DNA from: Cyclobacteriaceae bacterium
Lineage (GTDB): Bacteria > Bacteroidota > Bacteroidia > Cytophagales > Cyclobacteriaceae
DNA: 64,000 nt
Assembly: GCA_030584025.1 (NCBI GenBank)
Contig: CP129487.1
Span: forward strand, 2,232,001-2,296,000
Direction: 5' to 3'
Shown: positions 53,501-62,890 of the stretch, in pieces
Layout: each line of letters starts with the position of its first letter
How positions within the stretch are numbered: the first letter of the stretch is position 1
The notes under the pieces: generated by a model
What the model was told of the DNA's origin: nothing
The model's database searches: none
What the model saw: the letters and a program-made list of their open reading frames with translations, nothing else
Program-made: the position numbers and the translations under genes

Positions 53501-56500
53501 CTATGATTACGGTATAATCACCTGAGCGAAGATCGGTTATGGTTGAGCCTGTCCCGATGTATCCGAAAGGACCTGTCCAATCAAACGTATACGGGCCGGG
53601 GGTTCCTCCAGCGGTAATGTCTATAGAACCGTTAAACGGTGCCAGGCAGTTTGAATTATCAACAATGGTTTGCGAAGTAATGGTAATGGTTGGTGTATTA
53701 TCGCCAACAGTAAACACGGCATTCACCGAACAGCCTAAACCGGTATTGGTAGCGGTTACCATATAATCACCATGTTCAATTGCGGTGATGTCTTCACTGC
53801 TGGATGTAAAACCATTCGGGCCTGTCCATGAATAGGTATAGGTTCCGGCTGGTGAAGCTGTTATCAATATCGCCCCATTGAAAGGTGCGGTACAGGATGA
53901 ATTATCGTTAATAGCATCAGCAGTTACTGTAATAACAGGAGCATTGTTGCCTACATTAAAGTTTCCTACAACCGCACAACCAGTAGTAGTATTTGTTACG
54001 GTTACACTATAGGCACCGGATTCAAGCGCAGAGATATCCTCGGCTGTTGATGTAAATCCGTTTGGCCCATTCCACTGGTACGAATAAACACCTGCAGGTG
54101 ATACCGTAATCAGAATTGCTCCATTGAACGGTGCACTGCAACGATCGTTATCCACAACAGTTGATGCACTAATGGTTGGTAATGTAGCTGTACTCCCTAC
54201 AACAATATCGGTGCTGATTGAACAACCGGAAGGAACATCAGTAACGACAATGGTATACGTCCCATCCTGAATACCAGAAATATCTTCCGTTGAAGCTGAG
54301 AAACTACTCGGGCCCGTCCAGCTAAACGTAAATGGTCCGGCTGAGCCAGCTACGGCAATGTCAATTGCACCTGTAAATGGAGCAACGCAAGCACTATTAT
54401 CCGTTACAACCGATGTAAGGGAAAGCGTTGGTGCATTATCCAGAATAATCACGCTTGTAGTTTGAACACAACCCGATGCCGTATGGGTTACGGTAACATC
54501 ATAGGTACCAGGTTCCAATGCTGAGATGTCTTCCGTACTGGCAATAAAACCATTTGGGCCTGACCAATCAAAAGTGAATGGTCCGGCTGAACCATTCACC
54601 GTCAAATCAATTGAACCATCAAAAGGAGCCGCACACTGAATATTATCAATGGAAGTTGTTGCCAAAGTAAATACTGGACGAATATCCCCTACCGTTATGG
54701 TAGTGCTTACCGCACAACCTGATGATGTCTCGGTGACCGTAACATCGTAATCACCGTTTTCCAATGCGGTTATGTCTTCGGTTATTGCCGAAAACCCATT
54801 CGGGCCACTCCACAAAAAAGTAAAAGGTCCGGCTGAACCGGCTACGGTAATATCAATCGCACCATTAAATGGCACAACACAACGATCGTTATCTGTTACA
54901 ACAGAAGTGATTGTAAGCGTAGCGGTGGCATCCGGAACGTTGATGGTCGCCAATACCTGGCAGCCGCTTGTATTGTCGGTAACAGTTACATCGTAATTCC
55001 CTCCGATCAACCCTGAAATATCTTCCGTGCTTGCGCTAAATCCGGAAGGGCCTGTCCAGCTAAACGTAAACGGCCCGGCCGAGCCGGCAACTGTTAAATC
55101 GATGGAGCCATTTGGTGTACCGCACTGCGAATTGGGAACGACAACCTGAGAAAGTGATAGCACAGGAGCGGTATTTCCAACAGAAACATTAAGTGTTGCA
55201 GTACAGCCGCTGGTATTGTCAGTTACCAGTACTGAATAGTTTCCATCCTGAAGCGCTGTTAAGTCTTCCGTATTAAAGGGGCCATTAGGTCCAGACCAGT
55301 CAAATGTAAACGGTCCTGCTGAACCGGCAACAGTTAAATCAATCGCTCCATTGAATGGTGCAATACAACGGCTGTTATCCGTAACCACTGAACTCAGGCT
55401 TAATGTTGGTGCTGTATTATTGATGGTGATGTTCGCAGAAGCTGTGCAGCCGCTGTTATCATCGGTAACCAGAACGCTGTACACCCCATCCTGCAGATTG
55501 GATAAATCTTCTGTAGCATAAGGACCACCCGGACCAGTCCATGCAAATGTAAACGGACCGGCAGAACCGGCAACCGTCAGGTCAATGGCACCATTAAAAG
55601 GCGCCACACAACGGCTATTATCAGTCGTTACTGAACTCAGCGTAATGGTTGGTGAAATGTTGTTGATGGTTACGTTTGTGTTTGCAGTACAACCGCTTGG
55701 CACATCCGTTACCGTAACAGAATAAATGCCGTTCTGTAAATCCGTTAGATCCTCTGTGGCGTAAGGGCCACCCGGGCCAGACCATGCAAACGTAAAAGGT
55801 CCTGCTGAACCAGCTACTGAAAGATCAATAGATCCATTAAAAGGTGCTACACATCGGCTGTTATCTACCGAAGTTGAGCTCAATACAATCACAGGTGTTG
55901 CATCATTTACAGTAACATTTGTCGTTGCTGTACAACCGCTTGGCACATCCGTAACAATTACGGAATAATTGCCAGGCTGAAGATTTGCCAAGTCCTCAGT
56001 TGTATAGGGACCTCCGGGGCCTGACCAATCGAAGGTAAACGGACCGGCAGAACCCGCAACCGTTAAATCAATTGCGCCATTGAAAGGCGCAACGCATCGG
56101 CTGTTATCTGTTACAACCGTGGATAGGTTGAGCGTTGGAGCAACATTGTTAATGGTAACATTGGTTGTTGCAGTACAACCACTGTTATCATCGGTGACAA
56201 TCACCGTGTATACGCCATCATCAAGATTAGCAAGGTCTTCCGTTGAATACGGACCACCTGGCCCAGACCAGTCAAACGTAAAGGGCCCTGCAGAACCAGC
56301 AACCGTCAAATCAATGGCGCCATTAAAAGGTGCTACACAACGGCTGTTGTCGGTAACAACTGTACTTAACACTAACGTTGGTGCAGCATTGTTAACGGTT
56401 ATAGTGGCAACAGCAGTACACCCCGTACCGGTATCTGTAACCAATACGTCATAATCTCCATCCACCAAAGTGGTAATATCCTCCGTACTTGCCGTGAATC

Positions 56501-57971
56501 CACTTGGACCATTCCACAAAAATGTAAAAGGTCCGGCAGAGCCGGCAACGGTTAAATCAATGGCCCCATTAAACGGAGCGATGCAACGGGTATTATCCGT
56601 AACAACACTGGTTAACGTTAGCGTTGGTGTAGCATCACCAACATTGAAGTTCTCAACAATAAAACAGTCGCTATTGTCATCCGTAATCGTGACCTGGTAA
56701 GCACCTGTTTCAAGTGCGGTAATGTCTTCTGTGCTGGCGAGAAATCCATTGGGACCTGTCCAGTCAAATGTGAATGGACCGGGGGAACCCGCTACGGTTA
56801 AATCGATAGCACCATTAAAGGGCGCAATACAACGGGAGTTATCGGTAATTACTGCTGTCGCTGAAAGTGTTGGTGTATCATCTCCTACCACGAAGTTAGA
56901 CGTCACAATACAACCACTTGGCTGATCTGTTACTTCAACGGTATACGTTCCATCCTCAAGTCCCGAAATGTCTTGGGTAGATGCAGAAAAACCATTGGGT
57001 CCTGACCAGTCATAAAGGAAAGTCCCTGCGCTACCCGATACAGAAAGGTCAATTGCACCATTGAATGTAACACAACTCGAGTTATTCGAGATGTTGGCAC
57101 TTAATACCAACGCAACAATATCAGTTGTGATGGCCCCATTCATAATACGCGGAGTACACACACCCAAACGAGCCTCAACGGCCAGAATATCACCGTCAGT
57201 AAAATTGCCAGATGGAACCGGAATACTGATTGGTCCGCCTGTACCGATCACAGTTGGTATACCAACTGAGGCACCGTTTACAAGAACTTCATATGTTACT
57301 CCGGATTCTGAGCCCGACAAATTAACAACAGCATCCCCCCCTACACAAACAAGCTGAGTACCTGAATTGCTTACATTTTGTAAAGCCGGTTGTGGATCGG
57401 TTACTGAAATCGGACCTAATGCGAATGTACAATTTGAGCCATCGTCTGTTACGGTTAGCGAATAGTTTCCTCCTGCCAAGCCGCTGATATCTTCCGTGTT
57501 GGCTGTGAAGCCACTTGGACCCGTCCATGCATATATGTAACTTCCTGTTCCACCACTCAATGATACATTTATTTGACCGTCTGGTGCACTGCAGCTACTA
57601 TTGTTAACGGGGTATCCCGGATCAATTGATCCAGTTATTACGGGCGAATTCCCAATAAGTACGAAAGTGTTAAAGTTTGGATTAGAGATGTCGCCATCTG
57701 GGATTGAAAGCAAATAATTATCTTGTCGAAGTCCTGTAATGGTAACCGGAACTCCAACATCCAAAAATCCTGTTTGAATATCACCGAAACCTATCCCAAA
57801 AATAAAATATTGAAGTTCCTCAACACCACTGGTAACTGTTAATCGAAAAGAACCATTGAATGAACCTCCACATGAATTCTTAACCTGATCAATAACTACT
57901 ACTGCTTGGCTGTATGAAGCCAAGGATGATAGTGTCAACAACAAAAAAGCTATATTTCTAAGAGTACTCAT
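50517..57971 (-). CDS. Giant SprB-type adhesin with T9SS type B C-terminus, 2484 aa
   Basis: Cell-surface adhesin likely exported by the type IX system and used in gliding or attachment. ATG 57971 gives a signal peptide (NIAFLLLTLSSLASYSQA); 22 extra upstream codons are rejected. About 20 tandem repeats of 80-83 residues run from about 57650 to 52450, with consensus NSRCVAPFNGAIDLTVAGSA, then GPFTFDWSGPNG, TEDI, DGxYxVxVTDxxSGC and ending xVxN. Repeats 3-9 are nearly identical. A more varied SprB-like part follows, then the gliding-motility C-terminal domain IFIPNIFTPNGDGHNDTF ... GNDxW ... SDGVYYYRL. The upstream 113-aa gene is 7 nt away. Confidence 0.95.
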   Translation of the reverse strand: MSTLRNIAFLLLTLSSLASYSQAVVVIDQVKNSCGGSFNGSFRLTVTSGVEELQYFIFGIGFGDIQTGFLDVGVPVTITGLRQDNYLLSIPDGDISNPNFNTFVLIGNSPVITGSIDPGYPVNNSSCSAPDGQINVSLSGGTGSYIYAWTGPSGFTANTEDISGLAGGNYSLTVTDDGSNCTFALGPISVTDPQPALQNVSNSGTQLVCVGGDAVVNLSGSESGVTYEVLVNGASVGIPTVIGTGGPISIPVPSGNFTDGDILAVEARLGVCTPRIMNGAITTDIVALVLSANISNNSSCVTFNGAIDLSVSGSAGTFLYDWSGPNGFSASTQDISGLEDGTYTVEVTDQPSGCIVTSNFVVGDDTPTLSATAVITDNSRCIAPFNGAIDLTVAGSPGPFTFDWTGPNGFLASTEDITALETGAYQVTITDDNSDCFIVENFNVGDATPTLTLTSVVTDNTRCIAPFNGAIDLTVAGSAGPFTFLWNGPSGFTASTEDITTLVDGDYDVLVTDTGTGCTAVATITVNNAAPTLVLSTVVTDNSRCVAPFNGAIDLTVAGSAGPFTFDWSGPGGPYSTEDLANLDDGVYTVIVTDDNSGCTATTNVTINNVAPTLNLSTVVTDNSRCVAPFNGAIDLTVAGSAGPFTFDWSGPGGPYTTEDLANLQPGNYSVIVTDVPSGCTATTNVTVNDATPVIVLSSTSVDNSRCVAPFNGSIDLSVAGSAGPFTFAWSGPGGPYATEDLTDLQNGIYSVTVTDVPSGCTANTNVTINNISPTITLSSVTTDNSRCVAPFNGAIDLTVAGSAGPFTFAWTGPGGPYATEDLSNLQDGVYSVLVTDDNSGCTASANITINNTAPTLSLSSVVTDNSRCIAPFNGAIDLTVAGSAGPFTFDWSGPNGPFNTEDLTALQDGNYSVLVTDNTSGCTATLNVSVGNTAPVLSLSQVVVPNSQCGTPNGSIDLTVAGSAGPFTFSWTGPSGFSASTEDISGLIGGNYDVTVTDNTSGCQVLATINVPDATATLTITSVVTDNDRCVVPFNGAIDITVAGSAGPFTFLWSGPNGFSAITEDITALENGDYDVTVTETSSGCAVSTTITVGDIRPVFTLATTSIDNIQCAAPFDGSIDLTVNGSAGPFTFDWSGPNGFIASTEDISALEPGTYDVTVTHTASGCVQTTSVIILDNAPTLSLTSVVTDNSACVAPFTGAIDIAVAGSAGPFTFSWTGPSSFSASTEDISGIQDGTYTIVVTDVPSGCSISTDIVVGSTATLPTISASTVVDNDRCSAPFNGAILITVSPAGVYSYQWNGPNGFTSTAEDISALESGAYSVTVTNTTTGCAVVGNFNVGNNAPVITVTADAINDNSSCTAPFNGAILITASPAGTYTYSWTGPNGFTSSSEDITAIEHGDYMVTATNTGLGCSVNAVFTVGDNTPTITITSQTIVDNSNCLAPFNGSIDITAGGTPGPYTFDWTGPFGYIGTGSTITDLRSGDYTVIIEDQTNGCTDSYVLTVGDNTPPITVTLDSSVPNTTCIAPFTGALNITVSGTPGPFTFDWDGPNGFDSADEDITALVHGDYDVTVTDTGLGCQTTVTFTVGDNTPVVTISVDNVTSNSTCIAPFNGAITVSGGGTAGPFDFSWTGPNGFIGTGATITDLEPGDYEVTAEDQILGCQSVQIITVPNAAPVISITQNITPNSNCLAPFNGAIEITSVSGTAGPYDFDWTGPSGFVSTSEDISGLEPGDYTLVVEDTNIGCSNSFVLTVPQNATTVTINLVSATANDRCTAPFNGALDVTIGGTPGPYNITWSGPSGFTAATEDISAVVHGSYTIIVEDVLLGCTNTATFTVPNATVGCGGLNCFAYTITVVDAQTQRPSCSNQNDGVITLDIVGLTAGNYIIQLIGTAGTLTQVGPSGVYTFTGLSPDTYEYRIEDVVGNVCQQPYVLDVQTTVQATASDFVDALCFGQPTGQAIFTVTAGGNSPFEYSLDGTNWITFLSGQTITTLPPNGTYPVLIRDDASDQCPATVTVTINDTNPQITADLTASPATCNNNDGSITINTLPAGGDGGPYTFLFGPVGSEVPVGLPAGNVFSNLAAGNYNFVVTDNAGCQQSFPRTVSFPGFVNTAPPVINNPDCTSGGTNGSIVITLLDVGTYEFAVTTDPLFVPTSGDFTAAGGLTVVVPNLSNGDYFVWLRSLGAQCPTKIGPLTISGVFEVSFAGAANNEICFGEGGGIVLSNITGAPAVDYTYELVSNGIPLTGNITFLEALDAYTIGSLVDGSYQLRIIQDQTALNGCVVSTDFQSFTISGPASALGISDFENIMESYPDLPTGSMRVILQESGEEDYEIKVELTEPIFGNQFFFQDFTVVNRDPSSLRMEAQLNSLYAGKYEVTVRDALGCEVVVEIDIPLDTDIFIPNIFTPNGDGHNDTFTIRNLPGTGARLIISNRWGKQVFSSNNYTNDNAWNGGDESDGVYYYRLQADGQVFTGWVEILRGVKP
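52450..57650 (-). repeat. Tandem array of about 20 repeats (each about 246 bp) in the adhesin gene
   Basis: In-frame units of about 82 codons. The centre (about 55180-56930) is the most uniform, where successive units share long stretches such as AFNGAIDLTVAGSAGPFTF-like coding. Ends are more diverged, a pattern expected for unequal exchange in the middle of a repeat array. This stretch is prone to assembly collapse. Confidence 0.85.
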
Positions 57972-57978
57972 CCCAAAA

Positions 57979-58320
57979 TCATTTTTTGTTGCCTTTGAAA
58001 GAAATGGTGACTTCCTTAAAACATCCTCTTTGATCAATTATTAAAAAATCATAAAACCCTAAACCGAGGCCAGTTGCGGTATTGTTGGTTAATGGCTTTT
58101 TAGAATTTTTAGGATCAAGGTTGGTAATGAATATCTTATAAGACTTGGAGTCATCCTTGAACTTAAATTCAACTTTACCATCATTTCGTCCATTTGAAGG
58201 TTCAGTAACTTTTGTTTCAACAAGAATCTCATCACAACCACTTACTTGGGCTGTTACTGTTCCTGATCCCAGCAAAAAACAAATTAAAATACTGATTAAT
58301 AAGGGTTTGATCTTTGTCAT
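57979..58320 (-). CDS. Single-module secreted protein upstream of the adhesin, 113 aa
   Basis: Signal peptide (LLISILICFLLGSGTVTAQ) and one beta domain (about 26-113) that resembles a SprB-like module: a Cys near the start (GCDEILVETKV), NDGKVEFKFKDDSKSYKIFI, then GLGLGFYDFLIIDQRGCFKE with the final GC. No sorting domain is present. It is 7 nt upstream of the adhesin and on the same strand, so it is co-transcribed. It could be a processed partner or cap (inference). Confidence 0.7.
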   Translation of the reverse strand: MTKIKPLLISILICFLLGSGTVTAQVSGCDEILVETKVTEPSNGRNDGKVEFKFKDDSKSYKIFITNLDPKNSKKPLTNNTATGLGLGFYDFLIIDQRGCFKEVTISFKGNKK

Positions 58321-58510
58321 CTCAAGTGAAAATAAAAAAAATTAAGATAGTATATATCGCTTCCAAAAAATTATTGTAACCCTAAAAAAATGCCTTTACA
58401 GCTCATGTAAAGATCAGGTTTATTCATCTCCCCTACAAAAAGTTCACAGCACGAATGAAACCCATCTCCAAGCTGTGTAATATTTTAGTTAAAAAATCAA
58501 TTTTCTGGCG

Positions 58511-59107
58511 TTAAAAATGCCTCCTGTTCAGGATTTCTGAAAGGATTACGGCCTTTTTAAAGCCATCCGGGTCGCGTAAATCACGCGTATATTCATCCAA
58601 TAAATTGCGCTGACGCTCACCCTCGAACTCCTTGAACTTACCGAACTTCATGTCCACATTTTCCAGTTTCCAGGTATTCTCCAGCGCATTGGCAGCATAA
58701 TCGTAGTTCTTGGCGTCTTCAAATTGCTTATAGATAGAATCCGTCTTGCGATAATCTACCAAAACCTCCTCTTGAGCCTCTTCCTGCAATACCTCTTCCT
58801 CATCTACAACCTCATCATCATAATCCACATATTCCGGTTGCTTGTAGGGTTCATACGTAGGCTCTTTGGCAGTTTTGCCTTCCGTGATCTCGCGCAGCAA
58901 TTCCTCAAAAGTCATGGGCTTTTGTGTGGTTGAAGGCTGAGAAGCAGTGGGTTCAGTCTTCCAACGGGTGGATGGAGTCTCGGTTTTAACGACCGGCTTT
59001 TCTGCAGGTCGTGATTCTGGTTTGGCCTCACGGGATTTCTTTCTTACCTGACTGATCAGGTAAATCACCCCGATAATTACGTAGAGCCAAAATTGAAGAC
59101 TGTCCAT
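58511..59107 (-). CDS. Membrane-anchored acidic protein of unknown function, 198 aa
   Basis: ATG 59107 (MDSLQFWLYVIIGVIYLISQ) opens with one membrane helix, then a Lys/Pro-rich linker and an acidic, Tyr/Glu-rich middle (YVDYDDEVVDEEEVLQEE), and a C-terminal helix ending in a conserved-looking GFKKAVILSEILNRR. The architecture is that of an inner-membrane protein with a long cytoplasmic tail. The C-terminal motif is common to a Bacteroidota-specific family I cannot name. Divergent from smc. Confidence 0.65.
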   Translation of the reverse strand: MDSLQFWLYVIIGVIYLISQVRKKSREAKPESRPAEKPVVKTETPSTRWKTEPTASQPSTTQKPMTFEELLREITEGKTAKEPTYEPYKQPEYVDYDDEVVDEEEVLQEEAQEEVLVDYRKTDSIYKQFEDAKNYDYAANALENTWKLENVDMKFGKFKEFEGERQRNLLDEYTRDLRDPDGFKKAVILSEILNRRHF

Positions 59108-59201
59108 AGCAAGCAAAAGTATCTAAAAATACTGAATTCTTTCGAAAAATAACGCTTTTCAGCGTGTTTAAATCCTTTGCGCCATAACTGCCTGCTGTGC
59201 A

Positions 59202-59232
59202 TTTGGCATGTGTACTTTTCAGTTTATCTTTG
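59202..59232 (+). promoter_or_regulatory. Promoter of smc
   Basis: TTTG at 59202-59205, a 19-nt spacer and a perfect TATCTTTG at 59225-59232: the textbook Bacteroidota promoter. The leader to the ATG at 59276 is about 38 nt. Confidence 0.7.
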
Positions 59233-59275
59233 CTGCCTTCATTTTTTAACAACCACTATTTAGCGACATTTATTC

Positions 59276-62200
59276 ATGCAATTAGCCAAGCTTGAAATCA
59301 AAGGCTTTAAAAGTTTTGCCGATAAGATTGTAATCAATTTTGACGAAGGAATTACCGGTATTGTAGGGCCTAATGGCTGTGGTAAGTCCAACGTTGTAGA
59401 CTCCATCCGTTGGGTGCTGGGTGAACAGAAAACCAGTGCACTCCGCTCCGAAAAAATGGAGAACGTGATCTTCAACGGAACCAGCGGACGCTCGCCACTA
59501 CAAATGGCGGAGGTTTCCCTTACCATTAACAATACCAAAAACATTCTACCTACCGAATATTCGCAGGTAACGATTACCCGCAGGTTATACCGCTCGGGTG
59601 AAAGTGAGTACTTATTAAACGGAGTTACCTGCCGCTTAAAAGACATCACCAACCTGTTTATGGATACAGGTATCGCTTCGAACAGTTATGCCATTATTGA
59701 GTTGGGCATGGTGGATGATTTGCTTAATGATAAGGATCACTCCCGCAGGATGCTGTTCGAAGAAGCAGCTGGAATCTCAAAATTCAAAAAGCGCAAAAAG
59801 GAAACACTCAAGAAGCTTGAAGATACAGATGCCGATCTGGAACGTGTAGAGGACTTATTGTTCGAGATTGAGAAGAACATGAAGAGCCTGGAGAAGCAAG
59901 CCAAGCAAACCGAGAACTACTACCGCATTAAAGACGAGTACAAAGAAAAAAGCATTACCCTGGCAAAAGTGGTGGTGAGCCAGCAAAAGCAGAAGTTCGA
60001 CAGCATCAATCAAAAAATTCAGGAAGAAAACGATCGAAAGATTGTACTAACATCGGATACCGCTGAAAAAGAAGCTTCCATTGAACAAGCCAAGGTTGAT
60101 TTATTAACAAAAGAGAAAACGCTTTCTTCCCGACAGAAATCCATCAATGAGTTTGTAGCAAAAATCCGTCAGTACGAAAGTGAAAAGCAAATCAAGAATG
60201 AGCGACTGAAGTATCTGAATGATCGTACTAACAACTTGCGTGATCAAATTGAGCAAGACAAGAAGAGTAACGAGCGCGCACGATTCAGTATTCAAAGTTT
60301 AGAAACGGAGAAAGAAGCTGCGCTTCAGATTCTTTCAGAAATAAGTCAAAAGCTTGATTCATTAAAGGCAGAATACGAAGAGCAAAAGAAAACCACCGCC
60401 TCATTGCAGGCCGAGGCAGATTCGTTCCGTCAGGCCCAACGCGAAAAGCAGGAGGCAAGTTTTCAAATCAACAAGGCAGTAGAAATCCGGGAGATACAGG
60501 TTTCTTCGTTCAAGCAGGAACTTGACCGTACAGCCACCGATACCAGCAAACAAAGTGCAAGCCTGGTAGAGTTTGAAAAGAAACTGGTTGAGTTACAGGA
60601 AGAAATCAATAAGCGGAATGGCTCACTGGAAGAACTGAAAAAAGAAGAAGAAGATACGCTTTCGCGGATTTCATCCATGGAAAAAACCATTGAGATGATT
60701 CGGGAGGAGATGACGTCCATCAGTCGAAAGTTAGATGCACGGCAAAACGAGTATAACCTGACCAAATCATTGGTTGAGAATCTGGAAGGTTTCCCTGAAG
60801 CCATCAAATTCCTCAAAAAGAAAATCGCGAAGAACGCCCCGCTCCTTTCCGATATTTTAACTTGCCCTGAAGAATACCGTGTACCGATTGAAAATTACCT
60901 GGAGAGCTACCTCAACTATTATATTGTTGAACATGAATCGGAAGCGTATGAGGCCATCAACATACTAAGTGATGCTTCAAAAGGTAAAGCAAACTTCTTT
61001 ATACTCGATTCATTCGAGAAGTTTGAGCCTACGCCTACCCGCATTTATGACAATGCCTTCCCTGCTACGCAGATCATCGAGTTCGATCCGAAGTACCGCA
61101 AGTTGATGTCGCACATTCTGGATCGTGTTTACATTTACGAAGGCGACCCGCGTAACATACCGGCAGATGATGACAACACCTTCATCACCAAGAGTGGTAA
61201 ACTGACCAAGCGCAGGTTCAGTCTTTCTGGTGGATCGGTTGGGTTGTTTGAAGGAAAGAAAATCGGTCGCGCTAAAAACCTGGAGAAACTGGAGAAAGAA
61301 ATTAAGGAACTTACGGGTAAACTCAACGAAACGCGCGAAAGCCTGGTACAGCGCCAGACCGACCTGGAAAAACTGCGTAACAACAAAATACGCGTGCAGA
61401 TTGAAGAAATGCTGGACAGCATCCGCCAGGTAAATGAAGAATACGTTTCCTTCCGCACCAAACGCGAGCAGTTTTCTCAAATGTTGAGCAATTCTGATTT
61501 GCGCAGAGAAGATATTCTAGAAAAAATTGATACCCTGCTGAAAGAACTTGATGAACTCAAGCCAAAAGCAACACAATTAAACCTGGAAGTTCAGCAACAG
61601 GAAGAACGCCTGGGTGAACTCACTGAAAAGCTGACTACACAAAATGAATTATTAAGTCAGAAGTCGGCAGCGTTTAATGAACAGAATATTGCCTACCATC
61701 AGCAGGAAAACCGCGTAAAGAGCATTGAACAGGAGGTTCGCTTCAAGCAGGAATCCATGCAGCAAAGCGGGCAACGTATTGAGTTGAATGCTGAAGAGCT
61801 GAAGAAGAATGAAGACGAAGTAAAGCTGATCATCGAAACCACACAGGCGAATGATACTGACCTGATTGCCATGTATGCCGAGAAAGAAGACATGGAGCGT
61901 GGTGTAAATGAAGCCGAGAAAGAATATTACGAAGCCAGAGGCAACATTGATCAGGTAGAAAAAGAATTGCGCGAAGTTCAACATTCCAGAAACACGATCG
62001 ACAACCTGTTGATGGAATTACAAAGCCAGTTAAATGAAAGTAAGTTACACCTCAACTCAGTAAAGGAACGTCTATCCGTTGAGTTTCAGGTGGATCTGGA
62101 TTCCGTTACCCAACAGGCAACACCGGAAGAGATGCAGCAGCTTGCTGAACTCAGTGAGGAAAAGTTACGCAATGAAGTTACCCGCATCCGCGAACGGTTA

Positions 62201-62812
62201 GACAACATGGGGCCGATTAACCCGATGGCGATGGAAGCGTACACGGAAATCAAAGAGCGTAACGACTTCATTAACGCACAGAAGGAAGATCTGGCAAAAG
62301 CGAAAGAATCGCTGCTGAATACCATCAGTGAAATTGAGGGTGCGGCCAGCGTAACTTTCATGGAAGCATTCAATCAAATTCGTGATCACTTCAAACGCGT
62401 ATTCCGTTCATTGTTTAATGAAGAAGATGATTGCGATCTTAAACTGGTTGACCCAAGCAATCCACTTGAATCAGAAATCGACATCATTGCCAAGCCGAAG
62501 GGCAAACGCCCTTTGACGATCAACCAGCTTTCGGGTGGGGAGAAAACGCTTACCGCTACTGCCTTGCTCTTCTCCATGTACCTGTTGAAGCCTGCACCAT
62601 TCTGTATTTTTGATGAAGTGGATGCTCCATTGGATGATGCCAACATCGATAAATTCAACAACATCATCCGAAGCTTCAGCAAGGATTCGCAGTTTGTGAT
62701 TGTAACACACAACAAGCGCACCATGACTTCCACGGATGTGATCTATGGTATTACCATGGTGGAAAAGGGTGTATCGAAAGTGGTACCAGTTGATTTGCGC
62801 GAATTGGCGTAA
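59276..62812 (+). CDS. smc: Chromosome segregation protein SMC, 1178 aa
   Basis: Condensin-type ATPase. N-terminal head with GPNGCGKSNVVDSIRW (Walker A) and the SEYLLNGVTCRLKDI segment; a coiled coil from about 170 to 500; a hinge around 520-660 with LSDILTCPEEYRVPIENYLE and the SGKLTKRRFSLSGGSVG stretch; the returning coiled coil; and a C-terminal head with NQLSGGEKTLTATALLFSMY and FCIFDEVDAPLDDAN (Walker B). Length is typical. Ends with a strong hairpin at 62834. Confidence 0.98.
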   Translation: MQLAKLEIKGFKSFADKIVINFDEGITGIVGPNGCGKSNVVDSIRWVLGEQKTSALRSEKMENVIFNGTSGRSPLQMAEVSLTINNTKNILPTEYSQVTITRRLYRSGESEYLLNGVTCRLKDITNLFMDTGIASNSYAIIELGMVDDLLNDKDHSRRMLFEEAAGISKFKKRKKETLKKLEDTDADLERVEDLLFEIEKNMKSLEKQAKQTENYYRIKDEYKEKSITLAKVVVSQQKQKFDSINQKIQEENDRKIVLTSDTAEKEASIEQAKVDLLTKEKTLSSRQKSINEFVAKIRQYESEKQIKNERLKYLNDRTNNLRDQIEQDKKSNERARFSIQSLETEKEAALQILSEISQKLDSLKAEYEEQKKTTASLQAEADSFRQAQREKQEASFQINKAVEIREIQVSSFKQELDRTATDTSKQSASLVEFEKKLVELQEEINKRNGSLEELKKEEEDTLSRISSMEKTIEMIREEMTSISRKLDARQNEYNLTKSLVENLEGFPEAIKFLKKKIAKNAPLLSDILTCPEEYRVPIENYLESYLNYYIVEHESEAYEAINILSDASKGKANFFILDSFEKFEPTPTRIYDNAFPATQIIEFDPKYRKLMSHILDRVYIYEGDPRNIPADDDNTFITKSGKLTKRRFSLSGGSVGLFEGKKIGRAKNLEKLEKEIKELTGKLNETRESLVQRQTDLEKLRNNKIRVQIEEMLDSIRQVNEEYVSFRTKREQFSQMLSNSDLRREDILEKIDTLLKELDELKPKATQLNLEVQQQEERLGELTEKLTTQNELLSQKSAAFNEQNIAYHQQENRVKSIEQEVRFKQESMQQSGQRIELNAEELKKNEDEVKLIIETTQANDTDLIAMYAEKEDMERGVNEAEKEYYEARGNIDQVEKELREVQHSRNTIDNLLMELQSQLNESKLHLNSVKERLSVEFQVDLDSVTQQATPEEMQQLAELSEEKLRNEVTRIRERLDNMGPINPMAMEAYTEIKERNDFINAQKEDLAKAKESLLNTISEIEGAASVTFMEAFNQIRDHFKRVFRSLFNEEDDCDLKLVDPSNPLESEIDIIAKPKGKRPLTINQLSGGEKTLTATALLFSMYLLKPAPFCIFDEVDAPLDDANIDKFNNIIRSFSKDSQFVIVTHNKRTMTSTDVIYGITMVEKGVSKVVPVDLRELA

Positions 62813-62833
62813 GTCATACCTGACATAAATCAG

Positions 62834-62873
62834 ATGGCTACGTGATTAAATTCCGTAGCCATTTTTGTTTTTT
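62834..62873 (+). terminator. Terminator of smc
   Basis: ATGGCTACG (62834-62842) pairs with CGTAGCCAT (62854-62862), followed by TTTTGTTTTTT. Confidence 0.9.
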
Positions 62874-62890
62874 GAGGGTAACTTACTTCC

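Noticed and set aside
50641..57357. Several 65-125 codon plus-strand frames across the adhesin
   Set aside because: They mirror the repeat coding sequence on the opposite strand, recur with the repeat period and have no start signals or known domains.
52450..57650. Regular tandem repeats that might be read as a CRISPR-like array
   Set aside because: The period is about 246 bp, the repeats are in frame and code for SprB-type modules; there are no short repeats with unique spacers.
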